This document shows, one piece after another, positions 52,343-60,891 of a stretch of DNA of 64,000 nucleotides. Position 1 is the stretch's first letter. Each line of letters begins with the position of its first letter. The stretch is from positions 310,001-374,000 of the forward strand of contig NZ_AZUQ01000001.1 of NCBI RefSeq assembly GCF_000527155.1, read 5' to 3'. The DNA comes from Haloglycomyces albus DSM 45210. Its GTDB lineage: Bacteria > Actinomycetota > Actinomycetes > Mycobacteriales > Micromonosporaceae. The notes under the pieces are model-generated. The model worked only from the letters and a program-made list of their open reading frames with translations, was not told where the DNA came from and searched no databases. A program made the position numbers and the translations under genes.

Positions 52343-52346
52343 GGTC

Positions 52347-53126
52347 TTACTCCTGATCGGTCAGTGCGAGGTCGATGAATTCCGTGAGCGTCTTGTGAAA
52401 CTCATGGGTGTTCTCGTGCATGGGGAAATGGGCGCAGTCGTCGAACACCTGCAGCCGCGAGCGCCGCAGCACCGCGTCCAGCGCCTCGGCGTCCCGCAGG
52501 AACGCCGCGCGGTCGTGGCGTCCTGCCATGATGAGAGTCGGGGTGTCCCAACGCTCCAGCGGCAAGGACGGTGTCCTGGTGTAGGCGTCGAAGAACCGCA
52601 TCCAGGCGTAGGGACCGATCCGATCGCGGACGTGCCGCGCCATGTCCTCGGCGATGTCGGCCGGTATGGGACGACGACTGCGGTCGTGGATGCCCTCCGC
52701 CAGAATTTGATGGAAATTGTTGAAGTAGTAGTCGATCGCCGCCCAATCGAAGTCGCGCGCCGCGGCGCGGTAGAAGGGCGATACGACCACAAGCGCCCGT
52801 GGGGTCACGGTGGTCTCCGGTCGGGTCAACCAGTCGAGCGCCAGTGTGGCGGCGAAGGAATGGGCGACGACCACGTCGATCCGCTCGTTCAGTTGCGCGG
52901 CGGTACGGTCGAGCCACACCGCCGGGTCGTGTTCGACCGCCCAGTCGGCCACTCCTTCCGACCGCCAGGGCAGTTCCGCACTCCACAGTCGAAACCTCCC
53001 CAACCCGTCGGACACGTCCGACCAGGTTTGCGTATCGCTGGCCAGACCGTGGAGGAACAGGACGGTGGGGGCGTCGGCGGCACCGGAGCTTTCGCGGCGC
53101 AGCACGATCGGCTGTTCGTCAGACAC
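52347..53126 (-). CDS. Alpha/beta hydrolase
   Basis: 259 aa. The oxyanion HG is in VLFLHGLASDTQTW near residue 25, the nucleophile is in VVVAHSFAATLAL near residue 92 (A-H-S-F-A in place of GxSxG), the acid is in MAGRHDRAAFLRD and the His in FDDCAHFPMHENTHEF near residue 235. It looks like a monofunctional hydrolase or type II thioesterase for editing stalled chains. It overlaps the upstream CLF-like gene by 8 bp. Confidence 0.8.
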   Translation of the reverse strand: MSDEQPIVLRRESSGAADAPTVLFLHGLASDTQTWSDVSDGLGRFRLWSAELPWRSEGVADWAVEHDPAVWLDRTAAQLNERIDVVVAHSFAATLALDWLTRPETTVTPRALVVVSPFYRAAARDFDWAAIDYYFNNFHQILAEGIHDRSRRPIPADIAEDMARHVRDRIGPYAWMRFFDAYTRTPSLPLERWDTPTLIMAGRHDRAAFLRDAEALDAVLRRSRLQVFDDCAHFPMHENTHEFHKTLTEFIDLALTDQE

Positions 53127-54072
53127 CTGCCGTACCTCCTCGCAGGGCCATGCTGAGGGCCGCTTCCGCGTTCGCGTTGGTGGCTACGGCCAGACCGGGC
53201 TCACCGTCGCGCATGCGGGCGACCGCTTCGATCGCCTGGACGACCCCGAGGGAGCCGCCACAACGTCCCATTCCGTCCGAGATGTCACGTACCCGTTGTG
53301 GCCGTAGCGTTTCGGGAACATGCGTCTCGTCACCTCGAGGTGGGGAAAACCAGGTGAAGGCGGAATCGGCGTCGTTCAATCGCAAGCGGCGCAGCGAATC
53401 CCACGCCGAGGCGCCGCGACCCCATCCCACGCACTCGGCAGCGGGAGTGACGTCACGGTCGGCGGCACTGTCACGGGCTTCCAACATGACCGCCGCGGCA
53501 CCGTCGAACAGCTCGTCCACGCCGCAATCGTGGAGGAAAGCAACGACCTCGTTGGCCGGTTCCACTCCAACGACCAGCACGCGCTGACAGCGACCCGCCC
53601 GAATCTGGAGTGCCCCCAATCGAAGAGCTTCCAAACCGGACAGTTCTCCGTCGCAGACGGTGAGGTTGGGCCCGCGCAGTTTGAAGCGAATGGCTATCGA
53701 CGAGGCGATCACATTGCTGGACGCGTTGGGCAGCCCCATGGGGCTGGTGCCGTTGACCGATTCGGCGTGAATGGTCGACACGGCCCGACAGACGGTATCG
53801 ACATTGCCGGTGTTCGAACTGACCACGACACCGGTCGAATCAGACGGACCCTCGCGGCCACGATCCAAATCCGAATCGTCAAGCACGCGTTGGGCGGCCG
53901 CCATTCCCAGGCTCGTCGCCCGGTCCTTATAACGCAGACCTTTGGAACCCAGAACCTCGGCGGGATCGAAGGCCGCATGACCACGGGCACGGTCGCGTTC
54001 CAAGTCGCTCACGTCGGCGACCCCGCTGATCGCGTGGCCGATGCCCGTCACGACGACGTCATTCCACTGCAT
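53119..54072 (-). CDS. Ketosynthase-fold protein, CLF-like
   Basis: 317 aa from the ATG at 54072 (a start at 54090 is possible). Fold marks are VVVTGIGHAISGVADV and MGLPNASSNVIASSIAIRFKLRGPN. The nucleophile site reads VCDGELSGLEALRLG, with Glu where the Cys belongs, and the second His site reads GMGRCGGSLGVV. HGTGT is missing. It follows two active KS genes and probably serves as their chain-length-factor partner. Confidence 0.8.
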   Translation of the reverse strand: MQWNDVVVTGIGHAISGVADVSDLERDRARGHAAFDPAEVLGSKGLRYKDRATSLGMAAAQRVLDDSDLDRGREGPSDSTGVVVSSNTGNVDTVCRAVSTIHAESVNGTSPMGLPNASSNVIASSIAIRFKLRGPNLTVCDGELSGLEALRLGALQIRAGRCQRVLVVGVEPANEVVAFLHDCGVDELFDGAAAVMLEARDSAADRDVTPAAECVGWGRGASAWDSLRRLRLNDADSAFTWFSPPRGDETHVPETLRPQRVRDISDGMGRCGGSLGVVQAIEAVARMRDGEPGLAVATNANAEAALSMALRGGTAGV

Positions 54073-55192
54073 CGTGGCCCCCTTCGACAATGGCCACGGC
54101 GTTTACTCCGCCGAAACCGAAGGCGTTCACCTGAGCCAAGCGAGGGCGCAGCCGGAGGCTTTCCCCGCTGACCAAACGGAAACGTTTAGCCGAACTCATC
54201 GGCTCGTCCAAACCCGCGATCGGCGGAATCGAACCGACCCGCATGCACCACAAGGCCACCGCCAAACTCAGCAGCCCCGAACCACCGGAGGTGTGTCCGG
54301 TCATGGACTTGATGGCGGTCATGGGAATCCGTTCCACCTCGTGATCGAACACCGCTTCGACCGCGCGGGCCTCGGTGTCGTCATTGAGAACCGTTCCCGT
54401 GCCGTGCAAGAACATGAGCTCCACATTCGACGTCGTCACGCCCGCCCGGCGATGCGCGTCGTCGATAGCGCGGCAAATGCCCTCTTCGTCGGGTGCCGTC
54501 ACGTGCACCGCATCGCAGTTGACCGCCACCGACCGGACGCTGCCCCAACGAGACGACGTTCCTTTCCGCAAGACGATCGCCACGGCTCCGTCGCCCATGA
54601 TCACGCCGCGACGTTCCTGGTCGAAGGGCCGCACCTGTTCCGGCGGCTCGGGCTGTACCCGATCCAGCAGCCCGAACATGCTTTCGGTGATCGCGTCGAC
54701 CCCGGCGACCACCACCGTGTCCGCCTCGCCGCAACTCAGCAGGTCATCGGCGAGCGCGAGGGTATACAGCGACGCCGAACAGGCATTGGATACGGTATGT
54801 ACCTCGGCGGCACCGAATCTCCGACGGATCGCACGGGCGAAATCCAAATCGTCCGGCTCCATCGCCTCACCACGGCTCCACGCCAATTCCAGAGTCCGCA
54901 ACTCCCGCAATCCGGTTCCCACCACGATGGGAACCTCGCTCAGGTCGCTCAGATCGGCGTCCTCACAGGCTTGCTCGATCGCCTCCAGCAACCAACGCGT
55001 CGCACGCTGCGGCTGATCGACACCGTCGGAACGGTCGTCGATCTCGTAGGCGGCCTTCATCCCATACAGCTCGGAATCGAAGCCGCGTAGTGGAGCGACT
55101 GCCGACCGTCCCGCACACAGGGATTCACCGATCTCAGTTATCGAGGAGCCGACACCGGCCACCGCTCCTACTCCGTCAATCGACCAACTCAT
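54059..55192 (-). CDS. Beta-ketoacyl-ACP synthase (catalytic triad intact)
   Basis: 377 aa from the ATG at 55192; the frame is open further upstream but overlaps the previous gene. The triad is Cys138 in VSNACSASLYTL, His263 in MFLHGTGTVLND and His300 in SMTGHTSGGSGL. The Ser in place of Gly after ACSA and GGSG in place of GAAG are minor departures from FabF. Overlaps on both sides place it in the operon core. Confidence 0.9.
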   Translation of the reverse strand: MSWSIDGVGAVAGVGSSITEIGESLCAGRSAVAPLRGFDSELYGMKAAYEIDDRSDGVDQPQRATRWLLEAIEQACEDADLSDLSEVPIVVGTGLRELRTLELAWSRGEAMEPDDLDFARAIRRRFGAAEVHTVSNACSASLYTLALADDLLSCGEADTVVVAGVDAITESMFGLLDRVQPEPPEQVRPFDQERRGVIMGDGAVAIVLRKGTSSRWGSVRSVAVNCDAVHVTAPDEEGICRAIDDAHRRAGVTTSNVELMFLHGTGTVLNDDTEARAVEAVFDHEVERIPMTAIKSMTGHTSGGSGLLSLAVALWCMRVGSIPPIAGLDEPMSSAKRFRLVSGESLRLRPRLAQVNAFGFGGVNAVAIVEGGHDAVE

Positions 55193-56439
55193 GCGCCGAC
55201 ACCCTCCGGTTTTCCGAAGACGACGACGGAATTGTTGCCGCCGAACGCGAGCCCGTTGTTCTGCACGACATTGACGTCCTTGCGAACGGCTTCGTTGGGG
55301 ACACAGTCGACGTCGCATTCGGGATCGGTGCGACCGTGATTGATCGTCGGTGGTATGAAGCCCTCCGAGATCGCCAAGGCACAACCGATGGCCGCCAAGG
55401 CGCTTGCCGCGCCCATGGTGTGACCGATCATGGATTTGACCGAGATCGTCGGTGGGCGCGCCTCTCCGTAGATCTGACGGATCGCGTTCGCCTCGGTGAC
55501 GTCATTGGCTTGGGTGCCTGTGCCGTGCGCCGAGATGAAGTCGACCTTGTCGGGGCTGACCTGGGCGTCGTGCAGCGCGAGGTCCATGCACGCGGCGATA
55601 CTGTCCTCTTTGGGAGCCACGGGATGATGCGCGTCGCAATTGAGGCCGTAACCGAGCACTTCGCCGTAAATCGTGGCTCCGCGTCGCTGTGCCGACTCCA
55701 AGGTTTCCAGAACCAGGATTCCGGCGCCTTCGCCGGTGAGAATGCCTTCGCGGTCGACGTCGAAAGGGCGGCACCGACGGGGAGCGATGGTTCCCAGCCG
55801 GTAGAAGCCGGTGAACGTCTTACGGCACAGTGCGTCGGCGCCTCCGCACAGAGCGATGTCGGCCTCACCCGACCGTACGACGTCGTATCCGTATCCGATG
55901 GCGTAGTTTCCCGCCGCACAGGCGGTCGGCAGGGTCGCCGCTTCCGCACGAGACAGCTCCAGCTCTTGTGCGATCATTGTGGACAGACGAGTCGGGGAAA
56001 TACGGGAGGCAACGTCCGGTTGCCAGTGTTCGTACGATTCCCGCACCTGTACGTCCGCGAGTTGATCCAGGTCCCGCGATTCTCCATCGGTGGTACCCAC
56101 CGAAATAAGGACGTCTTTGTCACCCAGTTCGCCGTCCGACAAACCGGCGTGCCGCACGGCCAAGCGCGCGGCGGCCACCGCGAATTGAGTGGCGCGCCCC
56201 AGGCTTTCGATGTCGAGATTCTCGATGTGGTCGTCGGGACGAAAATCGTTGATCTCGCAGGCGTAGGAATGCTCGTAACCGGTCGTGTCGAACGATTCGA
56301 TCGGTTTTGATCCGTCACTGCCGGACGCCAGTCCGTCGCGAAAGGCCTGGGCGCTGGTACCGATGCTGGACACCGGTCCGAGCCCGGTGATCACCACCCG
56401 CTGGTCCGCTGGGCGTTCGGTCGGGGATTCTTCGCTCAT
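55189..56439 (-). CDS. Beta-ketoacyl-ACP synthase (catalytic triad intact)
   Basis: 416 aa, full length. The triad is Cys174 in LPTACAAGNYAIG, His305 in ISAHGTGTQAND and His340 in SMIGHTMGAASAL. NGLAFGGNNSVVVF closes the fold. It is the first enzyme gene after ACP1 (12-base gap) and the most FabF-like of the six KS-fold proteins, so it may be the main elongating or the initiating condensing enzyme. Confidence 0.93.
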   Translation of the reverse strand: MSEESPTERPADQRVVITGLGPVSSIGTSAQAFRDGLASGSDGSKPIESFDTTGYEHSYACEINDFRPDDHIENLDIESLGRATQFAVAAARLAVRHAGLSDGELGDKDVLISVGTTDGESRDLDQLADVQVRESYEHWQPDVASRISPTRLSTMIAQELELSRAEAATLPTACAAGNYAIGYGYDVVRSGEADIALCGGADALCRKTFTGFYRLGTIAPRRCRPFDVDREGILTGEGAGILVLETLESAQRRGATIYGEVLGYGLNCDAHHPVAPKEDSIAACMDLALHDAQVSPDKVDFISAHGTGTQANDVTEANAIRQIYGEARPPTISVKSMIGHTMGAASALAAIGCALAISEGFIPPTINHGRTDPECDVDCVPNEAVRKDVNVVQNNGLAFGGNNSVVVFGKPEGVGA

Positions 56440-56451
56440 CGTCGGAGGGCC

Positions 56452-56724
56452 CTATTCGTTCGACGGAGCGGCGGAAACGACATCGTAGATGCCGGCGAGG
56501 TTGACCATTTTGGTCATTTCCGATTGCGCGATCGTGATGTTGAAGGTCTTTTCCAGGGAGGCGACGATTTCAATGGCCAGCAAGGAGTCGGCGTCGTGGT
56601 CTTCCTTGAACAGGCTGGTCTCGGTTACCTCGTCAACGTCGAGCTCCAAGATTTCACAGATAAGAACCTTGATTTTGTCTTTCATGGCGGCATCCAAATC
56701 GAGCATGGCGAGCGCCTTTCTCAT
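56452..56724 (-). CDS. Acyl carrier protein 1
   Basis: Up to 90 aa (an ATG at 56706 would give 84). The phosphopantetheine Ser is residue 47 in HDADSLLAIEIVASLEK. The N-terminal helix MKDKIKVLICEILELDVDEV and the final NLAGIYDVVSA are typical of type II ACPs. It is the first gene of the long operon, placed right after the regulator gene's terminator. Confidence 0.92.
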   Translation of the reverse strand: MRKALAMLDLDAAMKDKIKVLICEILELDVDEVTETSLFKEDHDADSLLAIEIVASLEKTFNITIAQSEMTKMVNLAGIYDVVSAAPSNE

Positions 56725-56917
56725 GTGGGAGTTTCCTTAAACATGAGCAACGGTAATTTCGCCTTTCACGCAGCAACAATGCTTTGGCATCTAACTGTCA
56801 CCGAAAGCGAGCGAACGTCATCTACCTGCTAGTAGAACTGCGAGATCGCCACGCGGCCATAAAAATACGGGTATCGCCGTGCCACTCGGCGATACCCGTA
56901 TTTCGTTCCCCGGCCGG
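56725..56917. other. Promoter region of the polyketide-like operon
   Basis: This 190-base gap between the regulator and ACP1 contains the regulator's terminator (56861-56903) and, downstream of it, about 135 bases that must hold the operon promoter. I saw no convincing -35/-10 pair or repeat in it. Confidence 0.4.
56861..56903 (-). terminator. Strong intrinsic terminator of the regulator gene
   Basis: A perfect 17-bp stem, AAATACGGGTATCGCCG (56863-56879) with its complement at 56887-56903, encloses a 7-base loop. On the minus strand the stem is followed by T residues. It separates the regulator transcript from the long operon. Confidence 0.9.
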
Positions 56918-57673
56918 TCAGGTCAGCTGCGCGAGACGCCACGCCACCTGGAATCGAGTGTCCACGTCCAAGATCTCCATCAGGGTCGCCACATAGCGCC
57001 GATAGGTCCTTACCGACACATCAATGCGACGAGCGGCCACTTCGTCCAGACTCCCCTCTTTCAACTGACATATCACCTGTTGACACCGAGGGCTGGCGAG
57101 CGCCTTCTTCAATCTGCGGTAGCGTTCCGGGGTGAGTGAGAGGCGCCAATGACGCTCGAACAGGTCGCTCAGTGAGTGAATCAGTTCAGGTACTTCTACG
57201 GTGAATACCTGGCTGTACTCACCACCGGTACAGCTTTTGACAAGCGCGGTCTTTCCGTCGAAGATGGCGAATTCGGGTACCGGCTCCCATGCGGTACGCG
57301 CATGGACCAGATCGGGTTTCAATTCCAAAGGGATCTCATCGCTCGTGCCAAGGAGGGAATCGTCAGGAACACAGAGTGTTCGAACCCGCGTTCCTGGATT
57401 CAATCGTCGCGCGAACTCCGCATTGTCACCGAGTTCGAGCTTCCATGACGGACGCACGACGAAGGTGAAGTCGACTTCCATCGGCATACCCTTGCTATCC
57501 ATATAGGATAGAATCTTCGAGAGTACGGACCGGTCGGCCCTTACATCCCCCACTCCGGAGGTCATATCGACGCCATCGCTTCCGATGACGCGGTCAATCA
57601 GTGCGATGGCCTCTTGTAGATGCATGTTCATGTCATTCGAGAAAATCTGGTTCTCGGTATTCACAATATTCAA
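56918..57673 (-). CDS. LuxR-type helix-turn-helix regulator
   Basis: 251 aa. The C-terminal 60 residues (VICQLKEGSLDEVAARRIDVSVRTYRRYVATLMEIL followed by FQVAWRLAQL) form a GerE/LuxR-like HTH. The N-terminal region begins with a helical segment (LQEAIALIDRVIG) and a middle part typical of actinomycete single-domain activators without a receiver Asp. It sits next to the polyketide-like operon on the same strand but is separated by a strong terminator, so it is probably transcribed alone and acts as cluster activator. Confidence 0.8.
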   Translation of the reverse strand: MNIVNTENQIFSNDMNMHLQEAIALIDRVIGSDGVDMTSGVGDVRADRSVLSKILSYMDSKGMPMEVDFTFVVRPSWKLELGDNAEFARRLNPGTRVRTLCVPDDSLLGTSDEIPLELKPDLVHARTAWEPVPEFAIFDGKTALVKSCTGGEYSQVFTVEVPELIHSLSDLFERHWRLSLTPERYRRLKKALASPRCQQVICQLKEGSLDEVAARRIDVSVRTYRRYVATLMEILDVDTRFQVAWRLAQLT

Positions 57674-57996
57674 CCTGATCGATCTGTGGCTACTGAAATG
57701 ACGGATTCTCTAGGGGTTCCGACCATTCCAGGTTAGAGCTGGTGAACGACTACACACATCATTCGACGGCATGCGCGCCAACCCCATTCTCACATACCTC
57801 AACCAGGGAAAAGACCTATTGGAATACCACTAAATCAACGCGAAGACGCGCAATGGACACGCACTGTTCAAGAGAAAATCAATGACAGGTTCCTGACACG
57901 GCTGTCAGTACCCGACTCCACACAAAATCTGCTATTATGTTGCCTCACAACGAAAAAAGGGGCGGTATCGATACCGCCCCGATCCGAATGTTCGAT
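57674..57996. other. Intergenic region upstream of the cluster regulator
   Basis: About 320 bases with the DinB gene's terminator at its right end (57955-57980). The remainder should contain the regulator's promoter, but no clear boxes or repeats were found. Confidence 0.4.
57953..57980 (-). terminator. Rho-independent terminator of the DinB-family gene
   Basis: The 22-base palindrome GGGGCGGTATCGATACCGCC-CC (57959-57980) forms a 9-bp stem with a TCGA loop. On the minus strand it is followed by TTTTTT. Confidence 0.9.
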
Positions 57997-58521
57997 CTAG
58001 CTGCTTGTCGCGCCGTCGATGCGCTCACGCAGGAAATCGGCGTGGCCACAGTGGCGAGCGTACTCTTCGATCATGTGGATGTAGACCCACCGCAGATTGA
58101 CCGTCGCGATCGTCGTCCGCACGTCCTTGTCGAGGTCGTACTTAGCGGCGCTGTCGCGCGCCTGCTCCACTGCCTTGTCAAAGAGCTTCCACACGTCCTC
58201 AGCAGGCAGGCCGTCCAGGTCGTTGAAATCGGCGTCGAAATCCTCTTCCTGTGTGAAGGTCTTCTGCGCCGCCAAGTCTTGCTGGTCCAGCAGTACACAG
58301 AACCACCACTTCTCCACGTCGGCCATGTGCCGCACGAGCCCCAGAAGTGAGATGGTGGAGGGATCGACATTGCGCTGTTTGAGCTGGTCGGGGTCGAGCC
58401 CGGTGCACTTTTTCAACAACTCGGCACGAAAATAATCGAGATAGTTTTCCAACAAGGCACGCTCGCCCAGGTCGCCGGAAAATACATTTGGTTGGTCTAT
58501 TTCAGGTGCTGTCCATGTCAT
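57997..58521 (-). CDS. DinB-superfamily protein (DUF664 type)
   Basis: 174 aa, a four-helix bundle. His residues at the expected metal positions are visible: GLVRHMADVEKWW near residue 63 and HMIEEYARHCGHADFLRERIDG near 150-172. In actinobacteria the DUF664 branch is linked to mycothiol-dependent enzymes such as maleylpyruvate isomerase, but most members have no known substrate. It stands alone with its own terminator. Confidence 0.88.
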   Translation of the reverse strand: MTWTAPEIDQPNVFSGDLGERALLENYLDYFRAELLKKCTGLDPDQLKQRNVDPSTISLLGLVRHMADVEKWWFCVLLDQQDLAAQKTFTQEEDFDADFNDLDGLPAEDVWKLFDKAVEQARDSAAKYDLDKDVRTTIATVNLRWVYIHMIEEYARHCGHADFLRERIDGATSS

Positions 58522-58563
58522 CCCAACAGCCTAATCCGTACCTCCGACATCGGCATTCAGATT

Positions 58564-59088
58564 TCAGTCCTCCTCCGACGGAGTGACACCGACCGCCGGT
58601 TCCACCCATTCGTCCTCATCGGGGTCTTCAAAACAGTCGGTGCTGACGGCGATGTTGATCGTCTCGGAATCAGGTTGCCGAGTGGCAATATACTGCGCGC
58701 CGTCGGCCTCCACTTGAACTGTCGCATAACCTGACTCACCCCAGAATATCCCATTGTCGCTGTCCCGATATCCGAGTTCGTCGGTCCACAACTCATGGAC
58801 GTTTTCCACTACCGTCTCGGAGGTACCAGGTTCAACGGTAACGGAATAGCGGGCCACCATCCGATACGTCACGACTTCCTCATCGGGACACGTCTGCTGG
58901 ACGGTTTCCAGGAACTCCAAATCCGCGATCTCCGCCGTTTCGATGTCGGCGATCGCCTCGTCTCCCAACACCAGCACCTCGTCGATCGCTTCCCGCTTCG
59001 GCTTGACCTCGGTGGTACAGGCCGTCAGCGCCAGAAGCACAAGCGCACCAGCCAGTACGATCGTCGTGTTTCGCACTGGTGTATTCAT
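58564..59088 (-). CDS. Lipoprotein of unknown function
   Basis: About 174 aa (starts at 59097 or 59088; the latter is used). The signal peptide VLAGALVLLALTAC ends in a lipobox, so it is anchored outside the membrane. The acidic mature part has two further cysteines (QQTCPDEE and STDCFEDPDED) that could form a disulfide. No family is recognised. Confidence 0.72.
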   Translation of the reverse strand: MNTPVRNTTIVLAGALVLLALTACTTEVKPKREAIDEVLVLGDEAIADIETAEIADLEFLETVQQTCPDEEVVTYRMVARYSVTVEPGTSETVVENVHELWTDELGYRDSDNGIFWGESGYATVQVEADGAQYIATRQPDSETINIAVSTDCFEDPDEDEWVEPAVGVTPSEED

Positions 59089-59308
59089 CAAACCCATAGG
59101 TACTCAGAATACCGTGTGTCATCCAAGCGATTATCCCGCATCCAATACCGCGAAACGAGCCCTGCACCTCATGGGCCGTGCCGCATCGACGCGACCACGA
59201 CCGGATCATCGATCATCGCTATAAACTGATGACGATCGATCCGCGTGACTGTGGCTGGCGCGAAAACGTAGTATGAATTGAGAGGCCACCACGGAAGGGA
59301 GCCCGATC

Positions 59309-59932
59309 ATGAAAACGGTTAAGACCCTCGCGGATCTACGCCACCACTGGGATAAGCACGCCGACACCTACGACCGTCAAATCACCTGGGCCGAACGGAA
59401 GTTCTTCGGCGGAACCCGATCCTGGATTGGGAATCACTCCAGTGGTCATACCTTGGAAGTTGCGATCGGAACCGGCCTCAATATCCCGCACTATCCGTCC
59501 GACGTTGACCTCACCGGCGTTGAGCTGAGCCCACGCATGCTGGAAATCGCTCAGAACCGCGCCGCCCAGGCTTCCCTTCGCACGGACCTGCGGATCGGTG
59601 ACGCTCAGAAGCTCGAATTCGCGGATGACACGTTCGATACCGCCGTCTGCACGTTTTCCCTGTGCACCATTCCCGACGACCGAGCCGCAGTCAATGAGAT
59701 GATCCGTGTACTTAAGCCCGGGGGTCTCCTTTTGCTCGCCGATCACGTTGTTTCCACGTCATGGTGGGTCCGTGCGCTGCAATGGACGATCGAACGCTTT
59801 TCCATTCCCTTCGCGGGTGAGTACTTCCGTCGGCGCCCCATGCGATACGTCAAAGAAGCGGGATTGACCATCGAACAGCACGCCAGATTCAAACGCGGGC
59901 TGATCGAACGAGTAGCGGCGAGAAAGCCTTGA
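59309..59932 (+). CDS. SAM-dependent methyltransferase, class I
   Basis: 207 aa. Motif I LEVAIGTGLNIPHY near residue 50, the acidic LTGVELSPRMLEIA near 72, motif II FDTAVCTFSLCTIPDD near 110 and LKPGGLLLLADHV near 138 identify the UbiE/Methyltransf_11 type. The substrate is unknown. It has a good AAGGGAG site 10 bases before the ATG and no operon partner. Confidence 0.88.
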   Translation: MKTVKTLADLRHHWDKHADTYDRQITWAERKFFGGTRSWIGNHSSGHTLEVAIGTGLNIPHYPSDVDLTGVELSPRMLEIAQNRAAQASLRTDLRIGDAQKLEFADDTFDTAVCTFSLCTIPDDRAAVNEMIRVLKPGGLLLLADHVVSTSWWVRALQWTIERFSIPFAGEYFRRRPMRYVKEAGLTIEQHARFKRGLIERVAARKP

Positions 59933-60040
59933 ACGATTGACGAGTCGGTTAATGATTTCGACGGTGTATCACAGGTGTAGGCCGCGAACGTATCGTTGGA
60001 TGGTCCTCGGTTCCCGTCGACTTACGCATATACCTTGCAC

Positions 60041-60081
60041 TTGCAACAGTTGAAAGTGGATGTTATTGTGTCAACTAGTTG
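60041..60081 (+). promoter_or_regulatory. Promoter with paired CAAC-GTTG operators
   Basis: TTGCAA (60041-60046) and TATTGT (60064-60069) are 17 bases apart. CAACAGTTG (60044-60052) overlaps the -35 box and the perfect palindrome CAACTAGTTG (60072-60081) follows the -10 box. A regulator bound to both would block the promoter; the second gene downstream encodes a winged-helix regulator. Confidence 0.6.
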
Positions 60082-60099
60082 CTTAGATGGAAGGCCAAG

Positions 60100-60513
60100 A
60101 TGGAGCGATCAATGTCCCCCGCAGAGCAATTGGCGGCTGTGGAAAACGCACCGACACTATCCAAGAGCCCCAGCGTCCGAGTCAAGACAGCCAACACTGT
60201 CGGTATCCTTATCCTCTACATAGCCTATTGCGCCTCGTTCGCCTATGAGGCGTCCCTCTCGGTGGCGATCGGGCTCACGGCCCTGACCTGGCTTGTACAG
60301 ATGTTGCTGGTGCGACTCGTGGGCTCCTATGATTCGGGGCGACGGAGGTCCTCCCGTTTCGAAGAAGGGCTGTTCTATCTGTCAATTGTCCAGGCCATGG
60401 TCCCGATTACCATGAGAGACACAGCCGAAGGGCTGTTCCCAAATGGAGCTCTCATCGCTGCCGCTCCTACGGCTGTCACCGTCGCGTACGTCCTCTTTCG
60501 ATGGAGGCGATAA
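60100..60513 (+). CDS. Membrane protein co-transcribed with a regulator
   Basis: 137 aa from the ATG at 60100 behind GGAAGG. There are four hydrophobic segments (residues 32-50, 54-72, 86-105 and 112-130 approximately) and a polar N-terminus (MERSMSPAEQLAAVENAP). No family is named with confidence; it resembles small actinobacterial membrane proteins encoded next to a winged-helix regulator. The regulator gene starts 1 base after its stop. Confidence 0.75.
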   Translation: MERSMSPAEQLAAVENAPTLSKSPSVRVKTANTVGILILYIAYCASFAYEASLSVAIGLTALTWLVQMLLVRLVGSYDSGRRRSSRFEEGLFYLSIVQAMVPITMRDTAEGLFPNGALIAAAPTAVTVAYVLFRWRR

Positions 60514-60514
60514 G

Positions 60515-60817
60515 GTGTCTGAGCAACCTCACACCCGCCTGACCAACGTTATCCACTCTCCTACCCGTTTGGCAGTACTCGGTGCGCTGCGGGGTGTGGG
60601 GCAAGTTAATTTCGCCGACTTGCGGAATTCCCTCGAGTTGACAGATTCCGACCTCTCCCGCCAATTGAAAATTCTTGAAGAAGAGGGCTTGGTCGATATC
60701 ACTAAGTATCGAGAGAAACGAAAACCGGTGACAAGGATCAGGCTCTCTGAATCAGGCCGCGAACGTTTCGATGAGTACCTCGCAGAGCTCAGAAAGGTTG
60801 TCAACACGTCACTGTAA
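60515..60817 (+). CDS. Winged-helix (MarR/ArsR-like) regulator
   Basis: 100 aa from the GTG at 60515, with GGAGG upstream. NVIHSPTRLAVLGALRGVGQVNFADLRNSLELTDSDLSRQLKILEEEGLVDI is a winged helix-turn-helix, and the wing KYREKRKPVTRIRLSESGRERF follows. This short form (HTH_34/COG-type one-domain regulator) usually binds palindromes near its own promoter. CAAC-GTTG palindromes flank the promoter upstream of the membrane protein gene, so autoregulation is likely. Confidence 0.88.
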   Translation: MSEQPHTRLTNVIHSPTRLAVLGALRGVGQVNFADLRNSLELTDSDLSRQLKILEEEGLVDITKYREKRKPVTRIRLSESGRERFDEYLAELRKVVNTSL

Positions 60818-60822
60818 CAGCG

Positions 60823-60852
60823 AACGTGGGGCCCCAAGGGAGACCCCACGTT
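60823..60852. terminator. Hairpin after the regulator gene
   Basis: AACGTGGGG (60823-60831) and CCCCACGTT (60844-60852) form a perfect 9-bp stem just past the stop. It lies between convergent genes and may end both. Confidence 0.6.
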
Positions 60853-60865
60853 GGACAGCGATTTA

Positions 60866-60891
60866 GAGGTTAAGACTTGAGGTTAAGACTT
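60866..60891. repeat. Tandem 13-bp repeat across a stop codon
   Basis: GAGGTTAAGACTT occurs twice without a gap (60866-60878 and 60879-60891). The second copy contains the TAA stop of the leftward secreted-protein gene, so the stop context is duplicated. Confidence 0.8.

Noticed and set aside
54041-56310. Large plus-strand frames (349 and 406 aa) opposite the ketosynthase genes
   Set aside because: Both are antisense to ketosynthase-fold genes with complete catalytic motifs.
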